Positions 1 to 5,366 of a stretch of 7,066 nt of DNA are shown one piece after another. The notes under the pieces are model-generated. The model was not told where the DNA came from. It worked only from the letters and a program-made list of their open reading frames with translations, and made no database searches. The stretch comes from an uncultured Caryophanales bacterium (GTDB lineage Bacteria; Bacillota_I; Bacilli_A; RF39; UBA660). The stretch lies in the NCBI GenBank assembly GCA_947065955.1, contig CAMSXY010000062.1, positions 1 through 7,066 of the forward strand. The letters are read 5' to 3'. The stretch's first letter is position 1. Every line of letters starts with the position of its first letter. The position numbers were made by a program, and so were the translations under genes.

Positions 1-44
1 CACAAGGATGAACACTCTTTCCCTACACGACGCTCTTCCGATCT
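1..44 (+). other. Illumina P5-side sequencing adapter (artefact, not genomic)
   Basis: Bases 12-44 match the complete 33-nt TruSeq Read 1 primer site, beginning ACACTCTTTCCC and ending CTCTTCCGATCT. Bases 1-3 (CAC) fit the end of the P5 segment, and bases 4-11 (AAGGATGA) occupy exactly the place and length of an 8-nt i5 index. This arrangement is technical, so genomic sequence starts at about base 45. The reading frame of the next gene happens to stay open through the adapter, and any protein predicted from base 1 would be chimeric. Confidence 0.97.
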
Positions 45-45
45 G

Positions 46-372
46 ATTCAAGTAAAAAAGATGACACTTTGGAAACATTCTTGTATTATAACGGTTCTTC
101 AAAAAAAAATAAAAAAGAAATTAGATTTTTATTTACAATATATTGTTCATTTAATGGATGATGATAGTGATTCCAATCCAGAGGATGCTCGAATTGCTTT
201 AGATGATTTAGCTCGTTATAGAAACTTAATAATGCATCGTTATTATATATTTTTAGACCCTAAATATATTCAAATTTTATTTAATAAAATTTCCTTATTA
301 GAGCAAGAATTACAAAGAAAACTATATTATACCCAAATGATGGATACAAAACAGACTAGAAGATCTAGATAA
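46..372 (+). CDS. 3' end of an unrecognised gene (5' truncated by contig end)
   Basis: The frame is already open at the first genomic codon (base 46) and ends at TAA 370-372, giving about 108 residues. The first ATG (61-63) has no Shine-Dalgarno sequence before it, and the frame continues upstream into the adapter. This is therefore probably the C-terminal part of a longer protein, not a gene starting at 61. The fragment is charged and predicted mostly helical. It has a lysine-rich stretch, an acidic patch (MDDDSDSNPEDA), then two likely amphipathic helices around LDDLARYRNLIMHRYY and ILFNKISLLEQELQRKL, and a basic tail ending RRSR. I do not recognise the family. A weak AT-only hairpin follows at 403-428. 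Before the IS arrived, this gene would have ended about 160 bp upstream of the rplS promoter. Confidence 0.6.
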   Translation: MQVKKMTLWKHSCIITVLQKKIKKKLDFYLQYIVHLMDDDSDSNPEDARIALDDLARYRNLIMHRYYIFLDPKYIQILFNKISLLEQELQRKLYYTQMMDTKQTRRSR

Positions 373-402
373 TGTTTTGTATATTTTTCTTTTTTTCAGC
401 AT

Positions 403-434
403 AAAAATAGTAAAAGAAAGCTATTTTTTCTTTT
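403..434 (+). terminator. Weak AT-rich hairpin(s) after the truncated gene
   Basis: AAAAATAG (403-410) can pair with CTATTTTT (421-428). Alternatively AAAAGAAA (412-419) pairs with TTTCTTTT (427-434). Both are followed by a T-rich run. The stems contain almost no G-C pairs, so termination would be weak. The left copy of the IS target duplication begins inside this structure. Confidence 0.3.
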
Positions 435-449
435 TATATTCTAAAGAAA
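424..449 (+). repeat. Target site duplication, left copy (26 bp)
   Basis: This AT-rich 26-mer (T6-C-T5-ATATT-CTAAAGAAA) is repeated without a mismatch at 1580-1605, directly outside the two ends of the IS. The match is 27 bp if the A at 423/1579 is counted, but that base is also the last base of the IS. Perfect identity implies a fairly recent insertion. Confidence 0.93.
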
Positions 450-525
450 TGTGTAGTTGTCAATGATGTGACACCTAAAAAGTAAAAAATAGAAAAGCGA
501 TATGATAGAATGAAAATGTTAATTA
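450..525 (+). repeat. IS terminal inverted repeat, left (three conserved blocks)
   Basis: Compared with the reverse complement of 1510-1579, three blocks recur in the same order: an outer block starting TGT and including TGATGTG-CACCT (450-476), AAAAGCGATA (493-502), and AAAATGTTAATTA (513-525). The inner two blocks are perfect. The innermost overlaps the transposase stop codon. Confidence 0.85.
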
Positions 526-1476
526 TTTATCATATTGTTTTTTAATTTGATTTCTCATTTCTAATGGAGATAGCCAACCTAGAACCTGCATTGGAATGTT
601 ATTACTTCTTTTAAGATAAGATTTTGTTTGTTTCTTAAAATCATCATAAGAATAGAAAGATAAGAAATTGTAAAATCTGTTTTGGTCATTTCTATGACTC
701 CTTTCTACTTTACCATTATGTCTAGGAGTACGTGGTCTTATTAATTGGTGAGTAATATTTAATTGATTTAGTAAGGAATCGAGAGGATGAGTTCTATCTG
801 TTTTCATCGTATAAGTAAATTCTTGTCCATTGTCTGTTTGAATGATTTTAGGTTGATAACCGAAATAAACAATAGCTCTTTTAACAAAATCGATGGTGGA
901 ATAAGAAGATTGTTCTCGGTAAGGATAAATAAATCTTTCACGAGAAGCTTCATCAATGATAGTGTATTGATAGAACTTTTGCCCATCGTTGCCAGAATAA
1001 CAATATTTAGGAACATATTTAACATCCATTTGCCATTTAATACCAATGTTGGAAGGTGTATCATACTTTTTTGGAGTATATCGTTCTTTCTTTTCTTTAT
1101 TCACATAAATCCCCATTTTACGAAGAACTCTAAAAAGAGAAGAAGCATTTCTGGAGTAGCCTTTTTCAACTCGTAGTTTACCATACAGTTCGCACATGGA
1201 AATATGAGGGTTTCTTCTTAAGTAATTTTCAATCCATTTCAATTCTTGTTTGGTATGGGAATTGGGATGAGGAGAAAGAGGGCGATGGGACTTATCGATA
1301 AGAGATTCTTTCGTACCATCAAATTTTTTGTTCCATCTCATAAGGGAACGTTTAGAAATTTTATATCTCCTACACACAAAAGATATAGAGTAACCTTGTC
1401 TATATAATTTAACAGCATAAAATTTAGTGTTTAAATCGTGTGGTAAATATCTTTGAGAATGTGATATACTAGTCAT
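523..1476 (-). CDS. DDE transposase, IS481-like (rve integrase core)
   Basis: This is the 317-aa transposase that would cut and join the ends of the surrounding IS. An N-terminal helix-turn-helix region (about residues 15-50, AVKLYRQGYSISFVCRRYKI) and a second helical DNA-binding segment (about 75-120) precede an RNase H-like integrase core. The metal-binding triad appears complete: D151 in QMDVK, D215 in QTDNGQEF, and E258 in HNGKVERSHR. The D215-E258 gap is 42 residues, a little longer than the approximately 35 common in IS3/IS481 relatives. Length is normal for the family, and no frameshift or internal stop is seen. The start ATG (1474-1476) is preceded on the minus strand by AAAGGA about 10 nt upstream. 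TAA 523-525 lies inside the left inverted repeat. The gene is probably functional. Assignment to IS481 rather than an IS1202-type group is from motifs only. Confidence 0.93.
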   Translation of the reverse strand: MTSISHSQRYLPHDLNTKFYAVKLYRQGYSISFVCRRYKISKRSLMRWNKKFDGTKESLIDKSHRPLSPHPNSHTKQELKWIENYLRRNPHISMCELYGKLRVEKGYSRNASSLFRVLRKMGIYVNKEKKERYTPKKYDTPSNIGIKWQMDVKYVPKYCYSGNDGQKFYQYTIIDEASRERFIYPYREQSSYSTIDFVKRAIVYFGYQPKIIQTDNGQEFTYTMKTDRTHPLDSLLNQLNITHQLIRPRTPRHNGKVERSHRNDQNRFYNFLSFYSYDDFKKQTKSYLKRSNNIPMQVLGWLSPLEMRNQIKKQYDK

Positions 1477-1509
1477 AGCGATTAGATCCTTTCTTGAATG
1501 TATTTGTGT

Positions 1510-1579
1510 TAATTAACATTTTAAGGTATCTATCGCTTTTTGTATATTCTCAAGGTGCCACATCAATTGTAACTCTACA
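1510..1579 (-). repeat. IS terminal inverted repeat, right (three conserved blocks)
   Basis: Mirror of the left end: the outer block reads TGTAGAGTTACAATTGATGTG from 1579 inward, then AAAAGCGATA (1531-1540) and AAAATGTTAATTA (1510-1522), all on the minus strand. This end also carries the region from which the transposase gene must be transcribed. No convincing -35/-10 pair is obvious here. Confidence 0.85.
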
Positions 1580-1605
1580 TTTTTTCTTTTTATATTCTAA
1601 AGAAA
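1580..1605 (+). repeat. Target site duplication, right copy (26 bp)
   Basis: Identical to 424-449. It ends 4 bp before the -35 element of the rplS promoter, so the duplication recreated the original AT-rich sequence upstream of that promoter. Confidence 0.93.
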
Positions 1606-1609
1606 GTAC

Positions 1610-1638
1610 TTGCATAAATGACAAAAATGTGATAAAAT
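1610..1638 (+). promoter_or_regulatory. Promoter of rplS (extended -10)
   Basis: TTGCAT (1610-1615), a 17-bp spacer and TAAAAT (1633-1638), with TG-N directly before the -10 (TGATAAAAT). The -35 matches the consensus at only 3 of 6 positions, but the extended -10 compensates. Transcription would start near 1645, giving a leader of about 60 nt. The AT-rich target duplication lies just upstream and could act like an UP element. Confidence 0.65.
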
Positions 1639-1644
1639 TTGTTT

Positions 1645-1704
1645 GTTGATCCGCTTTATTCTATAAAAAATATATGATCAAATAAGAAAAAGGAGCGTGA
1701 CATT
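1645..1704 (+). promoter_or_regulatory. rplS 5' leader, possible L19 autoregulatory leader
   Basis: The leader contains TTGATC (1646-1651), which can pair with GATCAA (1676-1681), enclosing an AT-rich loop immediately before the ribosome binding site AAAAAGGAG (ending 1695). An L19 leader element is known upstream of rplS in low-GC Gram-positives. This structure is compatible in position, but the identity is inference because I cannot run a covariance model. Confidence 0.35.
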
Positions 1705-2058
1705 GTGAATATAATCGATAAGATTACAAAAAAACAAATTCGTACAGATTTACCAGAATTCCGTGTTGGAGATACCGTTCGTGTCGATGTAAAAATTGAA
1801 GAAAAAGATTCAAAAGGGCAAACGAAATATCGTATTCAAGCTTTTGAAGGAATTGTAATGGCTATTCAAAATAGTGGAATTGGTAAAAACTTTATTGTAA
1901 GAAAAATTTCTGGAGGTATTGGGGTAGAAAGAACTTTCCCAATGAATTCTCCTATTATTGATAAAATTACGGTTGTTCGTAAGGGAAAAGTAAGACGTGC
2001 GAATTTAGGATATTTAAGAACATTAAAGAAACAAGCAAAAATCAAAGAAAGAAATTAA
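1705..2058 (+). CDS. rplS: 50S ribosomal protein L19 (bL19)
   Basis: L19 lies at the interface of the 30S and 50S subunits and helps stabilise the inter-subunit bridge. The 117-residue product has the family's usual length (about 115). It shows the characteristic middle section PEFRVGDTVRVDVKI, RIQAFEGIVMA, the SGGIGVERTFPMNSP motif and a basic C-terminus (GKVRRANLGYLR). The start is GTG at 1705, preceded by AAGGAG with about 9 nt spacing. No in-frame ATG with a better site is seen. In many Firmicutes rplS follows trmD. Here the upstream gene is unrelated and an IS intervenes, so rplS begins its own transcription unit. A hairpin terminator begins at its stop codon, and lepB follows 35 bp later. 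Confidence 0.98.
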   Translation: MNIIDKITKKQIRTDLPEFRVGDTVRVDVKIEEKDSKGQTKYRIQAFEGIVMAIQNSGIGKNFIVRKISGGIGVERTFPMNSPIIDKITVVRKGKVRRANLGYLRTLKKQAKIKERN

Positions 2059-2078
2059 GGCGTTATGCCTTATTTTTT
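2056..2078 (+). terminator. Intrinsic terminator/attenuator between rplS and lepB
   Basis: TAAGGC (2056-2061, beginning with the rplS stop codon) pairs with GCCTTA (2067-2072) around a 5-nt loop and is followed directly by six T residues (2073-2078). The 6-bp stem is short but has three G-C pairs. No promoter is evident between it and lepB, so it probably acts as a partial terminator that lowers lepB expression relative to rplS. Confidence 0.65.
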
Positions 2079-2093
2079 GTAAGGAGTGGTTCT

Positions 2094-2579
2094 ATGAAAT
2101 GGTTTCGGGAAGTCGCTATTTACGGGGTATTAATTATAGCAGTAATTCTTTTGAGAATGTTTGTGATAACCCCTGTTTGTGTAGATGGGAATTCGATGTT
2201 ACCTACTTTAAAAAATGGGGAAATTCTTTTGTTAAAAAAATATGATAAGAGTATTGAGCGTTTTGATATTGTTGTTTTAAATTACAATGGACAAAAACTT
2301 GTTAAAAGAGTTATTGGACTTCCTGGCGAAACGATTTTATATAAGGATAATAAGCTTTATATAAATAATGAAGAAATAAAAGATGTGCAAACAGGATATA
2401 GAACAAGTGACTTTTCCTATGTGGTGGGAGAAGATGCTTATTTTGTTTTAGGAGATAATCGGGTTGATTCTCTTGATAGTCGTATTTTTGGTGAAGTTTC
2501 TAAAGATAATATCGATGGGGTTACTTCTTTTGCTATTTTCCCATTCTCTTCCTTTGGGAGTATTCCATGCAAGAGATAG
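2094..2579 (+). CDS. lepB: Type I signal peptidase (S26 family)
   Basis: This membrane-bound serine protease removes signal peptides from exported proteins on the outer face of the cytoplasmic membrane. The 161-aa product has one N-terminal membrane segment (about residues 8-26) followed by the catalytic domain. Visible S26 boxes are GNSMLPT with nucleophile S34, a region around ERFDIVVL (55-62), LVKRVIGLPGE with general base K71, and GDNRVDSLDSR (120-130). The catalytic Ser/Lys pair is present. Size and single-anchor topology match the short Gram-positive (SipS-like) enzymes. The start ATG 2094 has AAGGAG (2081-2086) 7 nt upstream. It shares a transcription unit with rplS, and its last 13 bases overlap the next gene, which suggests translational coupling. 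Confidence 0.96.
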   Translation: MKWFREVAIYGVLIIAVILLRMFVITPVCVDGNSMLPTLKNGEILLLKKYDKSIERFDIVVLNYNGQKLVKRVIGLPGETILYKDNKLYINNEEIKDVQTGYRTSDFSYVVGEDAYFVLGDNRVDSLDSRIFGEVSKDNIDGVTSFAIFPFSSFGSIPCKR

Positions 2580-4234
2580 GAAATTTAAAAAATCGTTTGC
2601 GTAGATGGTTTCAAAATCTTTTGCAAAAGAAAAAAAAGAAAGAAAAAAAGGAACAAGAGGAAAATTGGCGGAGAAGATTTCAAAACCGTTTTGTTTCTTT
2701 TTTTCTTACTATAGGAACATTTTTTCTGGGTTTCTTTTTTTATCGGGCTTCCGATTCTTTAAAAAGTAAGGTAAAACTATTCCAGGAGAAAGTAAATAGG
2801 GAAGAAAAAAATTTATCTATAGAGGAATATCAGAAGGAACTTGTTTCTTTACAAAAACAAGTTCTTAAAAAAAATCGAAAAGTTCAGGAAGAACTTTTGC
2901 CTATTTTGGTAAAGACTTCTTCTTTACTTTTAAAAAAAGAGGAGAAAAAAAGAACTTCTTCTTTTAAATCTCCCATTTTGAAAGAAGAGATTTTTGAAAA
3001 TAATTTTCAAAAGCAACCTCCTTTAGAGAAAATTGTGCCTTCTTTTTTTATTAAAAAAGAGGTTATTAAACCAGAAACTCAACAGGATTTTAAGAAACAA
3101 GAGGCTAAACAAGATTTTAAGGAAGAAAGAAAAGTGATGGAGACTTTTGAAAAGCCTAAAGTTACAAATGTTTTCAAAAGGGATCCTTTTCAAAAGAAAG
3201 AATGTCCTGTTATGGAGAAAGAAGAGAATTTGTCTATTTTATCTTTATTAAAAGAGAGTCTTTATTGGAAGGAAAAAATAAAAGATTTTAAAGAAGGGGA
3301 CTTAAAAGATATTGAAAGGCATCTTAAGCAGTTAGAAGAACAATTAAAAGAATATAACCTAGAAGAGATTCTTTTTTGTATTGAAAGATTTCTTTTACCC
3401 ATTTCCTTAGAGGAAATGATACAAAAAAAGTATTTTTTTAATCTTTATGAAGATATAAGAAAGAAAGAAAAAACTTTAGAGACAAAACCAGTCGTTGTTT
3501 TTGAGCATGTAAAGGCTTCTATTACACCAGTAAAGAAGGAAGATAAGGAAATAGAAAAAAAGAAGGAGAATAAAAAGATTTTAAAGAAAGCGGAGTCTAA
3601 AAAATTCAAAAAAATAGTAGAACCTATAAAAAAAATAAAAGTAAAGGTACAGGAAAATGTTGAAAGTACACAAAATAAGGAGGATACCACATTTAAAAAA
3701 GAAGTTTCCGATTATCAAAAAAGCTTTTTTTATATTCAACAACTTGTAAATCAGTATTCAAAAGAACTTACTTTGAAACAAAAGAAAATGCTTCCTCCTA
3801 GAAAAATAAATGCCTTTGTAAAAAATACTTTTCATTTTGCTCTTTTTTTTCCTATAAGTATTCTTTCTTATTTTAAAAATCCGCTTTATGGAAGGTTAAC
3901 TGCTGCCTTTTTTCTTAATAATTCGATTCGACATGTTCAAAATATTACTCTTCAAAAAAAGAAGAAATATTTATCCTTGAAAAAATTATTATCTGTTTTT
4001 CATGAAGAAGAAAATTTGTTGTGGCTTTTGTATTCTGTTTATTCAGATGCTCTTTTACAGTTGCAAGATTTAAAAAAACAATTTCTTTTAGAATATTTTG
4101 GTAGTTTAGGGGATGATCTTCAAAGTATTCAACAGCAAATGAATGAAATGGAGGAAGAAATTATTAAAAGAATAGACAGTACAGAAATGCTTATTCATGA
4201 AAATGATTATGCAAAACAAAAAGTATTAAAATAG
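2567..4234 (+). CDS. Unknown membrane-anchored, Lys/Glu-rich, coiled-coil protein (555 aa)
   Basis: I do not recognise this family. Visible architecture: a strongly basic N-terminus (residues 1-40, including a KKKKKEKK run); one clear hydrophobic segment (about 42-59, FVSFFLTIGTFFLGFFFY); a helical, probably coiled-coil region (60-130); a Lys/Glu/Pro-rich low-complexity linker with a small imperfect repeat (QDFKKQEAKQDFKEE, near 173-188); a second helical block (about 225-310); another highly charged linker (320-395); and a more globular C-terminal domain (about 395-555) with a hydrophobic patch near 421-437 (FHFALFFPISILSYF) and a terminal coiled coil (SIQQQMNEMEEEIIKRI). The ATG at 2567 overlaps lepB by 13 bp and has GGGAG (2556-2560) 6 nt upstream. 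A strong terminator follows. Co-transcription with lepB suggests an envelope role, but this is only inference. The sequence is full of A tracts, where indels would be easy. The frame as given is intact. Confidence 0.88.
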   Translation: MQEIGNLKNRLRRWFQNLLQKKKKKEKKEQEENWRRRFQNRFVSFFLTIGTFFLGFFFYRASDSLKSKVKLFQEKVNREEKNLSIEEYQKELVSLQKQVLKKNRKVQEELLPILVKTSSLLLKKEEKKRTSSFKSPILKEEIFENNFQKQPPLEKIVPSFFIKKEVIKPETQQDFKKQEAKQDFKEERKVMETFEKPKVTNVFKRDPFQKKECPVMEKEENLSILSLLKESLYWKEKIKDFKEGDLKDIERHLKQLEEQLKEYNLEEILFCIERFLLPISLEEMIQKKYFFNLYEDIRKKEKTLETKPVVVFEHVKASITPVKKEDKEIEKKKENKKILKKAESKKFKKIVEPIKKIKVKVQENVESTQNKEDTTFKKEVSDYQKSFFYIQQLVNQYSKELTLKQKKMLPPRKINAFVKNTFHFALFFPISILSYFKNPLYGRLTAAFFLNNSIRHVQNITLQKKKKYLSLKKLLSVFHEEENLLWLLYSVYSDALLQLQDLKKQFLLEYFGSLGDDLQSIQQQMNEMEEEIIKRIDSTEMLIHENDYAKQKVLK

Positions 4235-4304
4235 AAAAGGATGTCTTAGCATAATTTATAGAATTTAAAAAATATTTTTACAAGATTTATTTAAAAGAAA
4301 AACT

Positions 4305-4340
4305 AAAAGATATAAAGGGAAATTTTATATCTTTTTTTTT
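4305..4340 (+). terminator. Intrinsic terminator of the rplS-lepB unit
   Basis: AAAAGATATAAA (4305-4316) pairs perfectly over 12 bp with TTTATATCTTTT (4324-4335) around a 7-nt loop, and T residues continue to 4340. It lies 70 bp after the 555-aa gene and ends the operon. Confidence 0.8.
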
Positions 4341-4347
4341 GAAAAGA

Positions 4348-4375
4348 TGGAAATTTTTCTGTATTATGATATAAT
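4348..4375 (+). promoter_or_regulatory. Promoter upstream of tsaC (extended -10)
   Basis: TGGAAA (4348-4353), a 16-bp spacer and a perfect TATAAT (4370-4375), with TG-N immediately before the -10. It starts 8 bp after the preceding terminator. The predicted start near 4382 lies about 210 nt from the tsaC start codon. Confidence 0.6.
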
Positions 4376-4521
4376 TAATATTGAAAAAATATGCTAGATG
4401 ATCCTATTAAATTATAACATCAAGATTTATGGGAGTTGAAAAGTATTGGATTTTTAGAGTAGTGATGAACTTTATATTTATAAAATAAGTAGAGTATATG
4501 TTTATTTAATGAGGTTTATAT

Positions 4522-4540
4522 CAAATAGTAATACTATTTG
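4522..4540. promoter_or_regulatory. Perfect 19-nt palindrome upstream of tsaC (operator or hairpin)
   Basis: CAAATAGTA, one central A, then TACTATTTG form a perfect inverted repeat. It is followed by GATAGATTTTTCC. On DNA it could be a dimeric repressor site. In RNA it could fold as a 7-bp stem with a 5-nt loop and act as a weak attenuator in the tsaC leader. Its centre is about 60 bp upstream of the start codon. Confidence 0.45.
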
Positions 4541-4592
4541 GATAGATTTTTCCTAATATTTTTCTGAATTGGGTGAGTAAAAGGTGGAGAAT

Positions 4593-5231
4593 ATGACAAA
4601 ATATTTGAAATATAAAGATATTGATAAGGTAACTCTTTTAGAAGTTGCCACTTCTTTGCGAGATGGGAAATTGGTTGTTTTTCCAACAGATACTGTTTAT
4701 GGGATTGGAACGAATGCTTATAATAAAGATGCCTGTTTGAAAATTTACGAAGTGAAAGGAAGACCTAAACAAAAACCTTTGAGTATTTTGATTTCAGATA
4801 TTTCTATGTTAAAAGAATTGGTTTCTTTTATAAGTCCTCTTGAACAAAAATTGATCGATGTTTTTTGGCCAGGGCCTTTAACTATAAAGTTTAGAAAAAA
4901 AGAAGGGGTTTTACCCGATAGTATATCTGCTGGGGATGAATACATTAGAGTACGCCTTATACAGGAAGGGCTTATTTATGAACTTATGCAAATAGCAAAT
5001 GTTCCTGTTGTCGCACCTAGTGCTAATCTTTCTGGGAGTCCTACAGGAACAAAGGTCAACCATATTGTTCAAGAATTGGGTGGTAAAGTAGACTATATTT
5101 TAGATTGTGGTGATATAAAAGAAACGCTCGTATCTACTATCGTTCAAGTAGAAGAAGGAAAGGTTTTTATTATAAGAGAAGGAAAAATTAAAAAAGAGGA
5201 ATTGCAAAAAGTTGTACCTTTAGGGGAATGA
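4593..5231 (+). CDS. tsaC: L-threonylcarbamoyladenylate synthase (TsaC/Sua5/YrdC family)
   Basis: This enzyme makes threonylcarbamoyl-AMP from threonine, bicarbonate and ATP, the first step of t6A37 formation on tRNAs that read ANN codons. TsaD with its partners then transfers the group. From ATG 4593 the product has 212 residues, a single YrdC domain without the extra C-terminal Sua5 domain. Visible motifs are PTDTVYG (31-37), the KGR-KxK-PL substrate loop (K55, R57, K61), WPGPLT (92-97), RVR (119-121) and PSANLSG (142-148). The usual R-P-x-H segment after RVR reads LIQEG here, a local variation. The start is uncertain: ATG 4593 has AAAGG at 8 nt, while an in-frame GTG at 4584 with GGGTGAG upstream would add three residues. 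It ends in TGA, evidence that TGA is a stop in this organism. Confidence 0.95.
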   Translation: MTKYLKYKDIDKVTLLEVATSLRDGKLVVFPTDTVYGIGTNAYNKDACLKIYEVKGRPKQKPLSILISDISMLKELVSFISPLEQKLIDVFWPGPLTIKFRKKEGVLPDSISAGDEYIRVRLIQEGLIYELMQIANVPVVAPSANLSGSPTGTKVNHIVQELGGKVDYILDCGDIKETLVSTIVQVEEGKVFIIREGKIKKEELQKVVPLGE

Positions 5232-5269
5232 TGGGGAATTTTTTATGATTGATTGTATTTTTAGATCAG

Positions 5270-5297
5270 TTGATTTTAAAATTTATAAGGATATAAT
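5270..5297 (+). promoter_or_regulatory. Promoter of the ASCH-domain gene
   Basis: TTGATT (5270-5275), a 16-bp spacer and TATAAT (5292-5297). The transcript would start near 5304 and carry, right at its 5' end, a hairpin of GCAAAA (5309-5314) paired with TTTTGC (5320-5325). Such 5' stems often protect mRNA from decay. Confidence 0.6.
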
Positions 5298-5366
5298 ATC
5301 AAGAGTATGCAAAAGATGTTTTTGCCTAGCTTGAAGTACTTTAATAAAGAAAGGAGAAATTTTAAT

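Larger units (their letters stand above)
450..1579 (-). mobile_element. Complete insertion sequence, IS481-like transposase, about 1130 bp
   Basis: The element is bounded by TGT...ACA ends and imperfect inverted repeats, contains a single intact transposase gene on the minus strand, and is flanked by a perfect 26-bp direct repeat. Length (1130 bp), one-ORF layout and the 317-aa DDE transposase fit the IS481 family. The duplication is longer than the roughly 4-15 bp usual for IS481. Duplications of about 24-29 bp are instead described for the IS1202 group, so the family label is provisional. The intact ORF and perfect duplication suggest a recently active copy. It sits between the truncated left gene and the rplS promoter and breaks neither visible coding region. 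Confidence 0.9.
4341..4592 (+). other. Gene-free stretch before tsaC
   Basis: Together with 4235-4340 this leaves about 350 bp without a supported gene. It holds a promoter (4348-4375), a palindrome (4522-4540) and otherwise AT-rich sequence with frequent stops in all frames. The only readable frame in the middle, a 19-codon one from the ATG at 4429, has no ribosome binding site. If transcription begins near 4382, tsaC would have an unusually long leader of about 200 nt, or a separate small RNA could be made here. Confidence 0.5.

Noticed and set aside
61..63. ATG at 61 as the true start of the left-most gene
   Set aside because: There is no ribosome binding site and the frame is open from the first genomic codon, so the gene is more likely truncated by the contig end.
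787..1176. 129-aa plus-strand frame and 86-aa minus-strand frame inside the transposase
   Set aside because: These are shadows of the intact transposase gene, without ribosome binding sites and without a recognisable product.
3445..3690. Minus-strand frame inside the 555-aa gene
   Set aside because: It is the complement of Lys/Glu-rich codons giving a false Phe/Ser-rich protein.
4429..4490. 19-codon frame upstream of tsaC (MGVEKYWIF...)
   Set aside because: No ribosome binding site, very short, no sign of conservation; not called as a gene.
5229..5231. TGA as Trp codon (Mycoplasma code)
   Set aside because: tsaC ends at this TGA at the expected family length, and Trp residues in conserved motifs use TGG, so the standard code fits.
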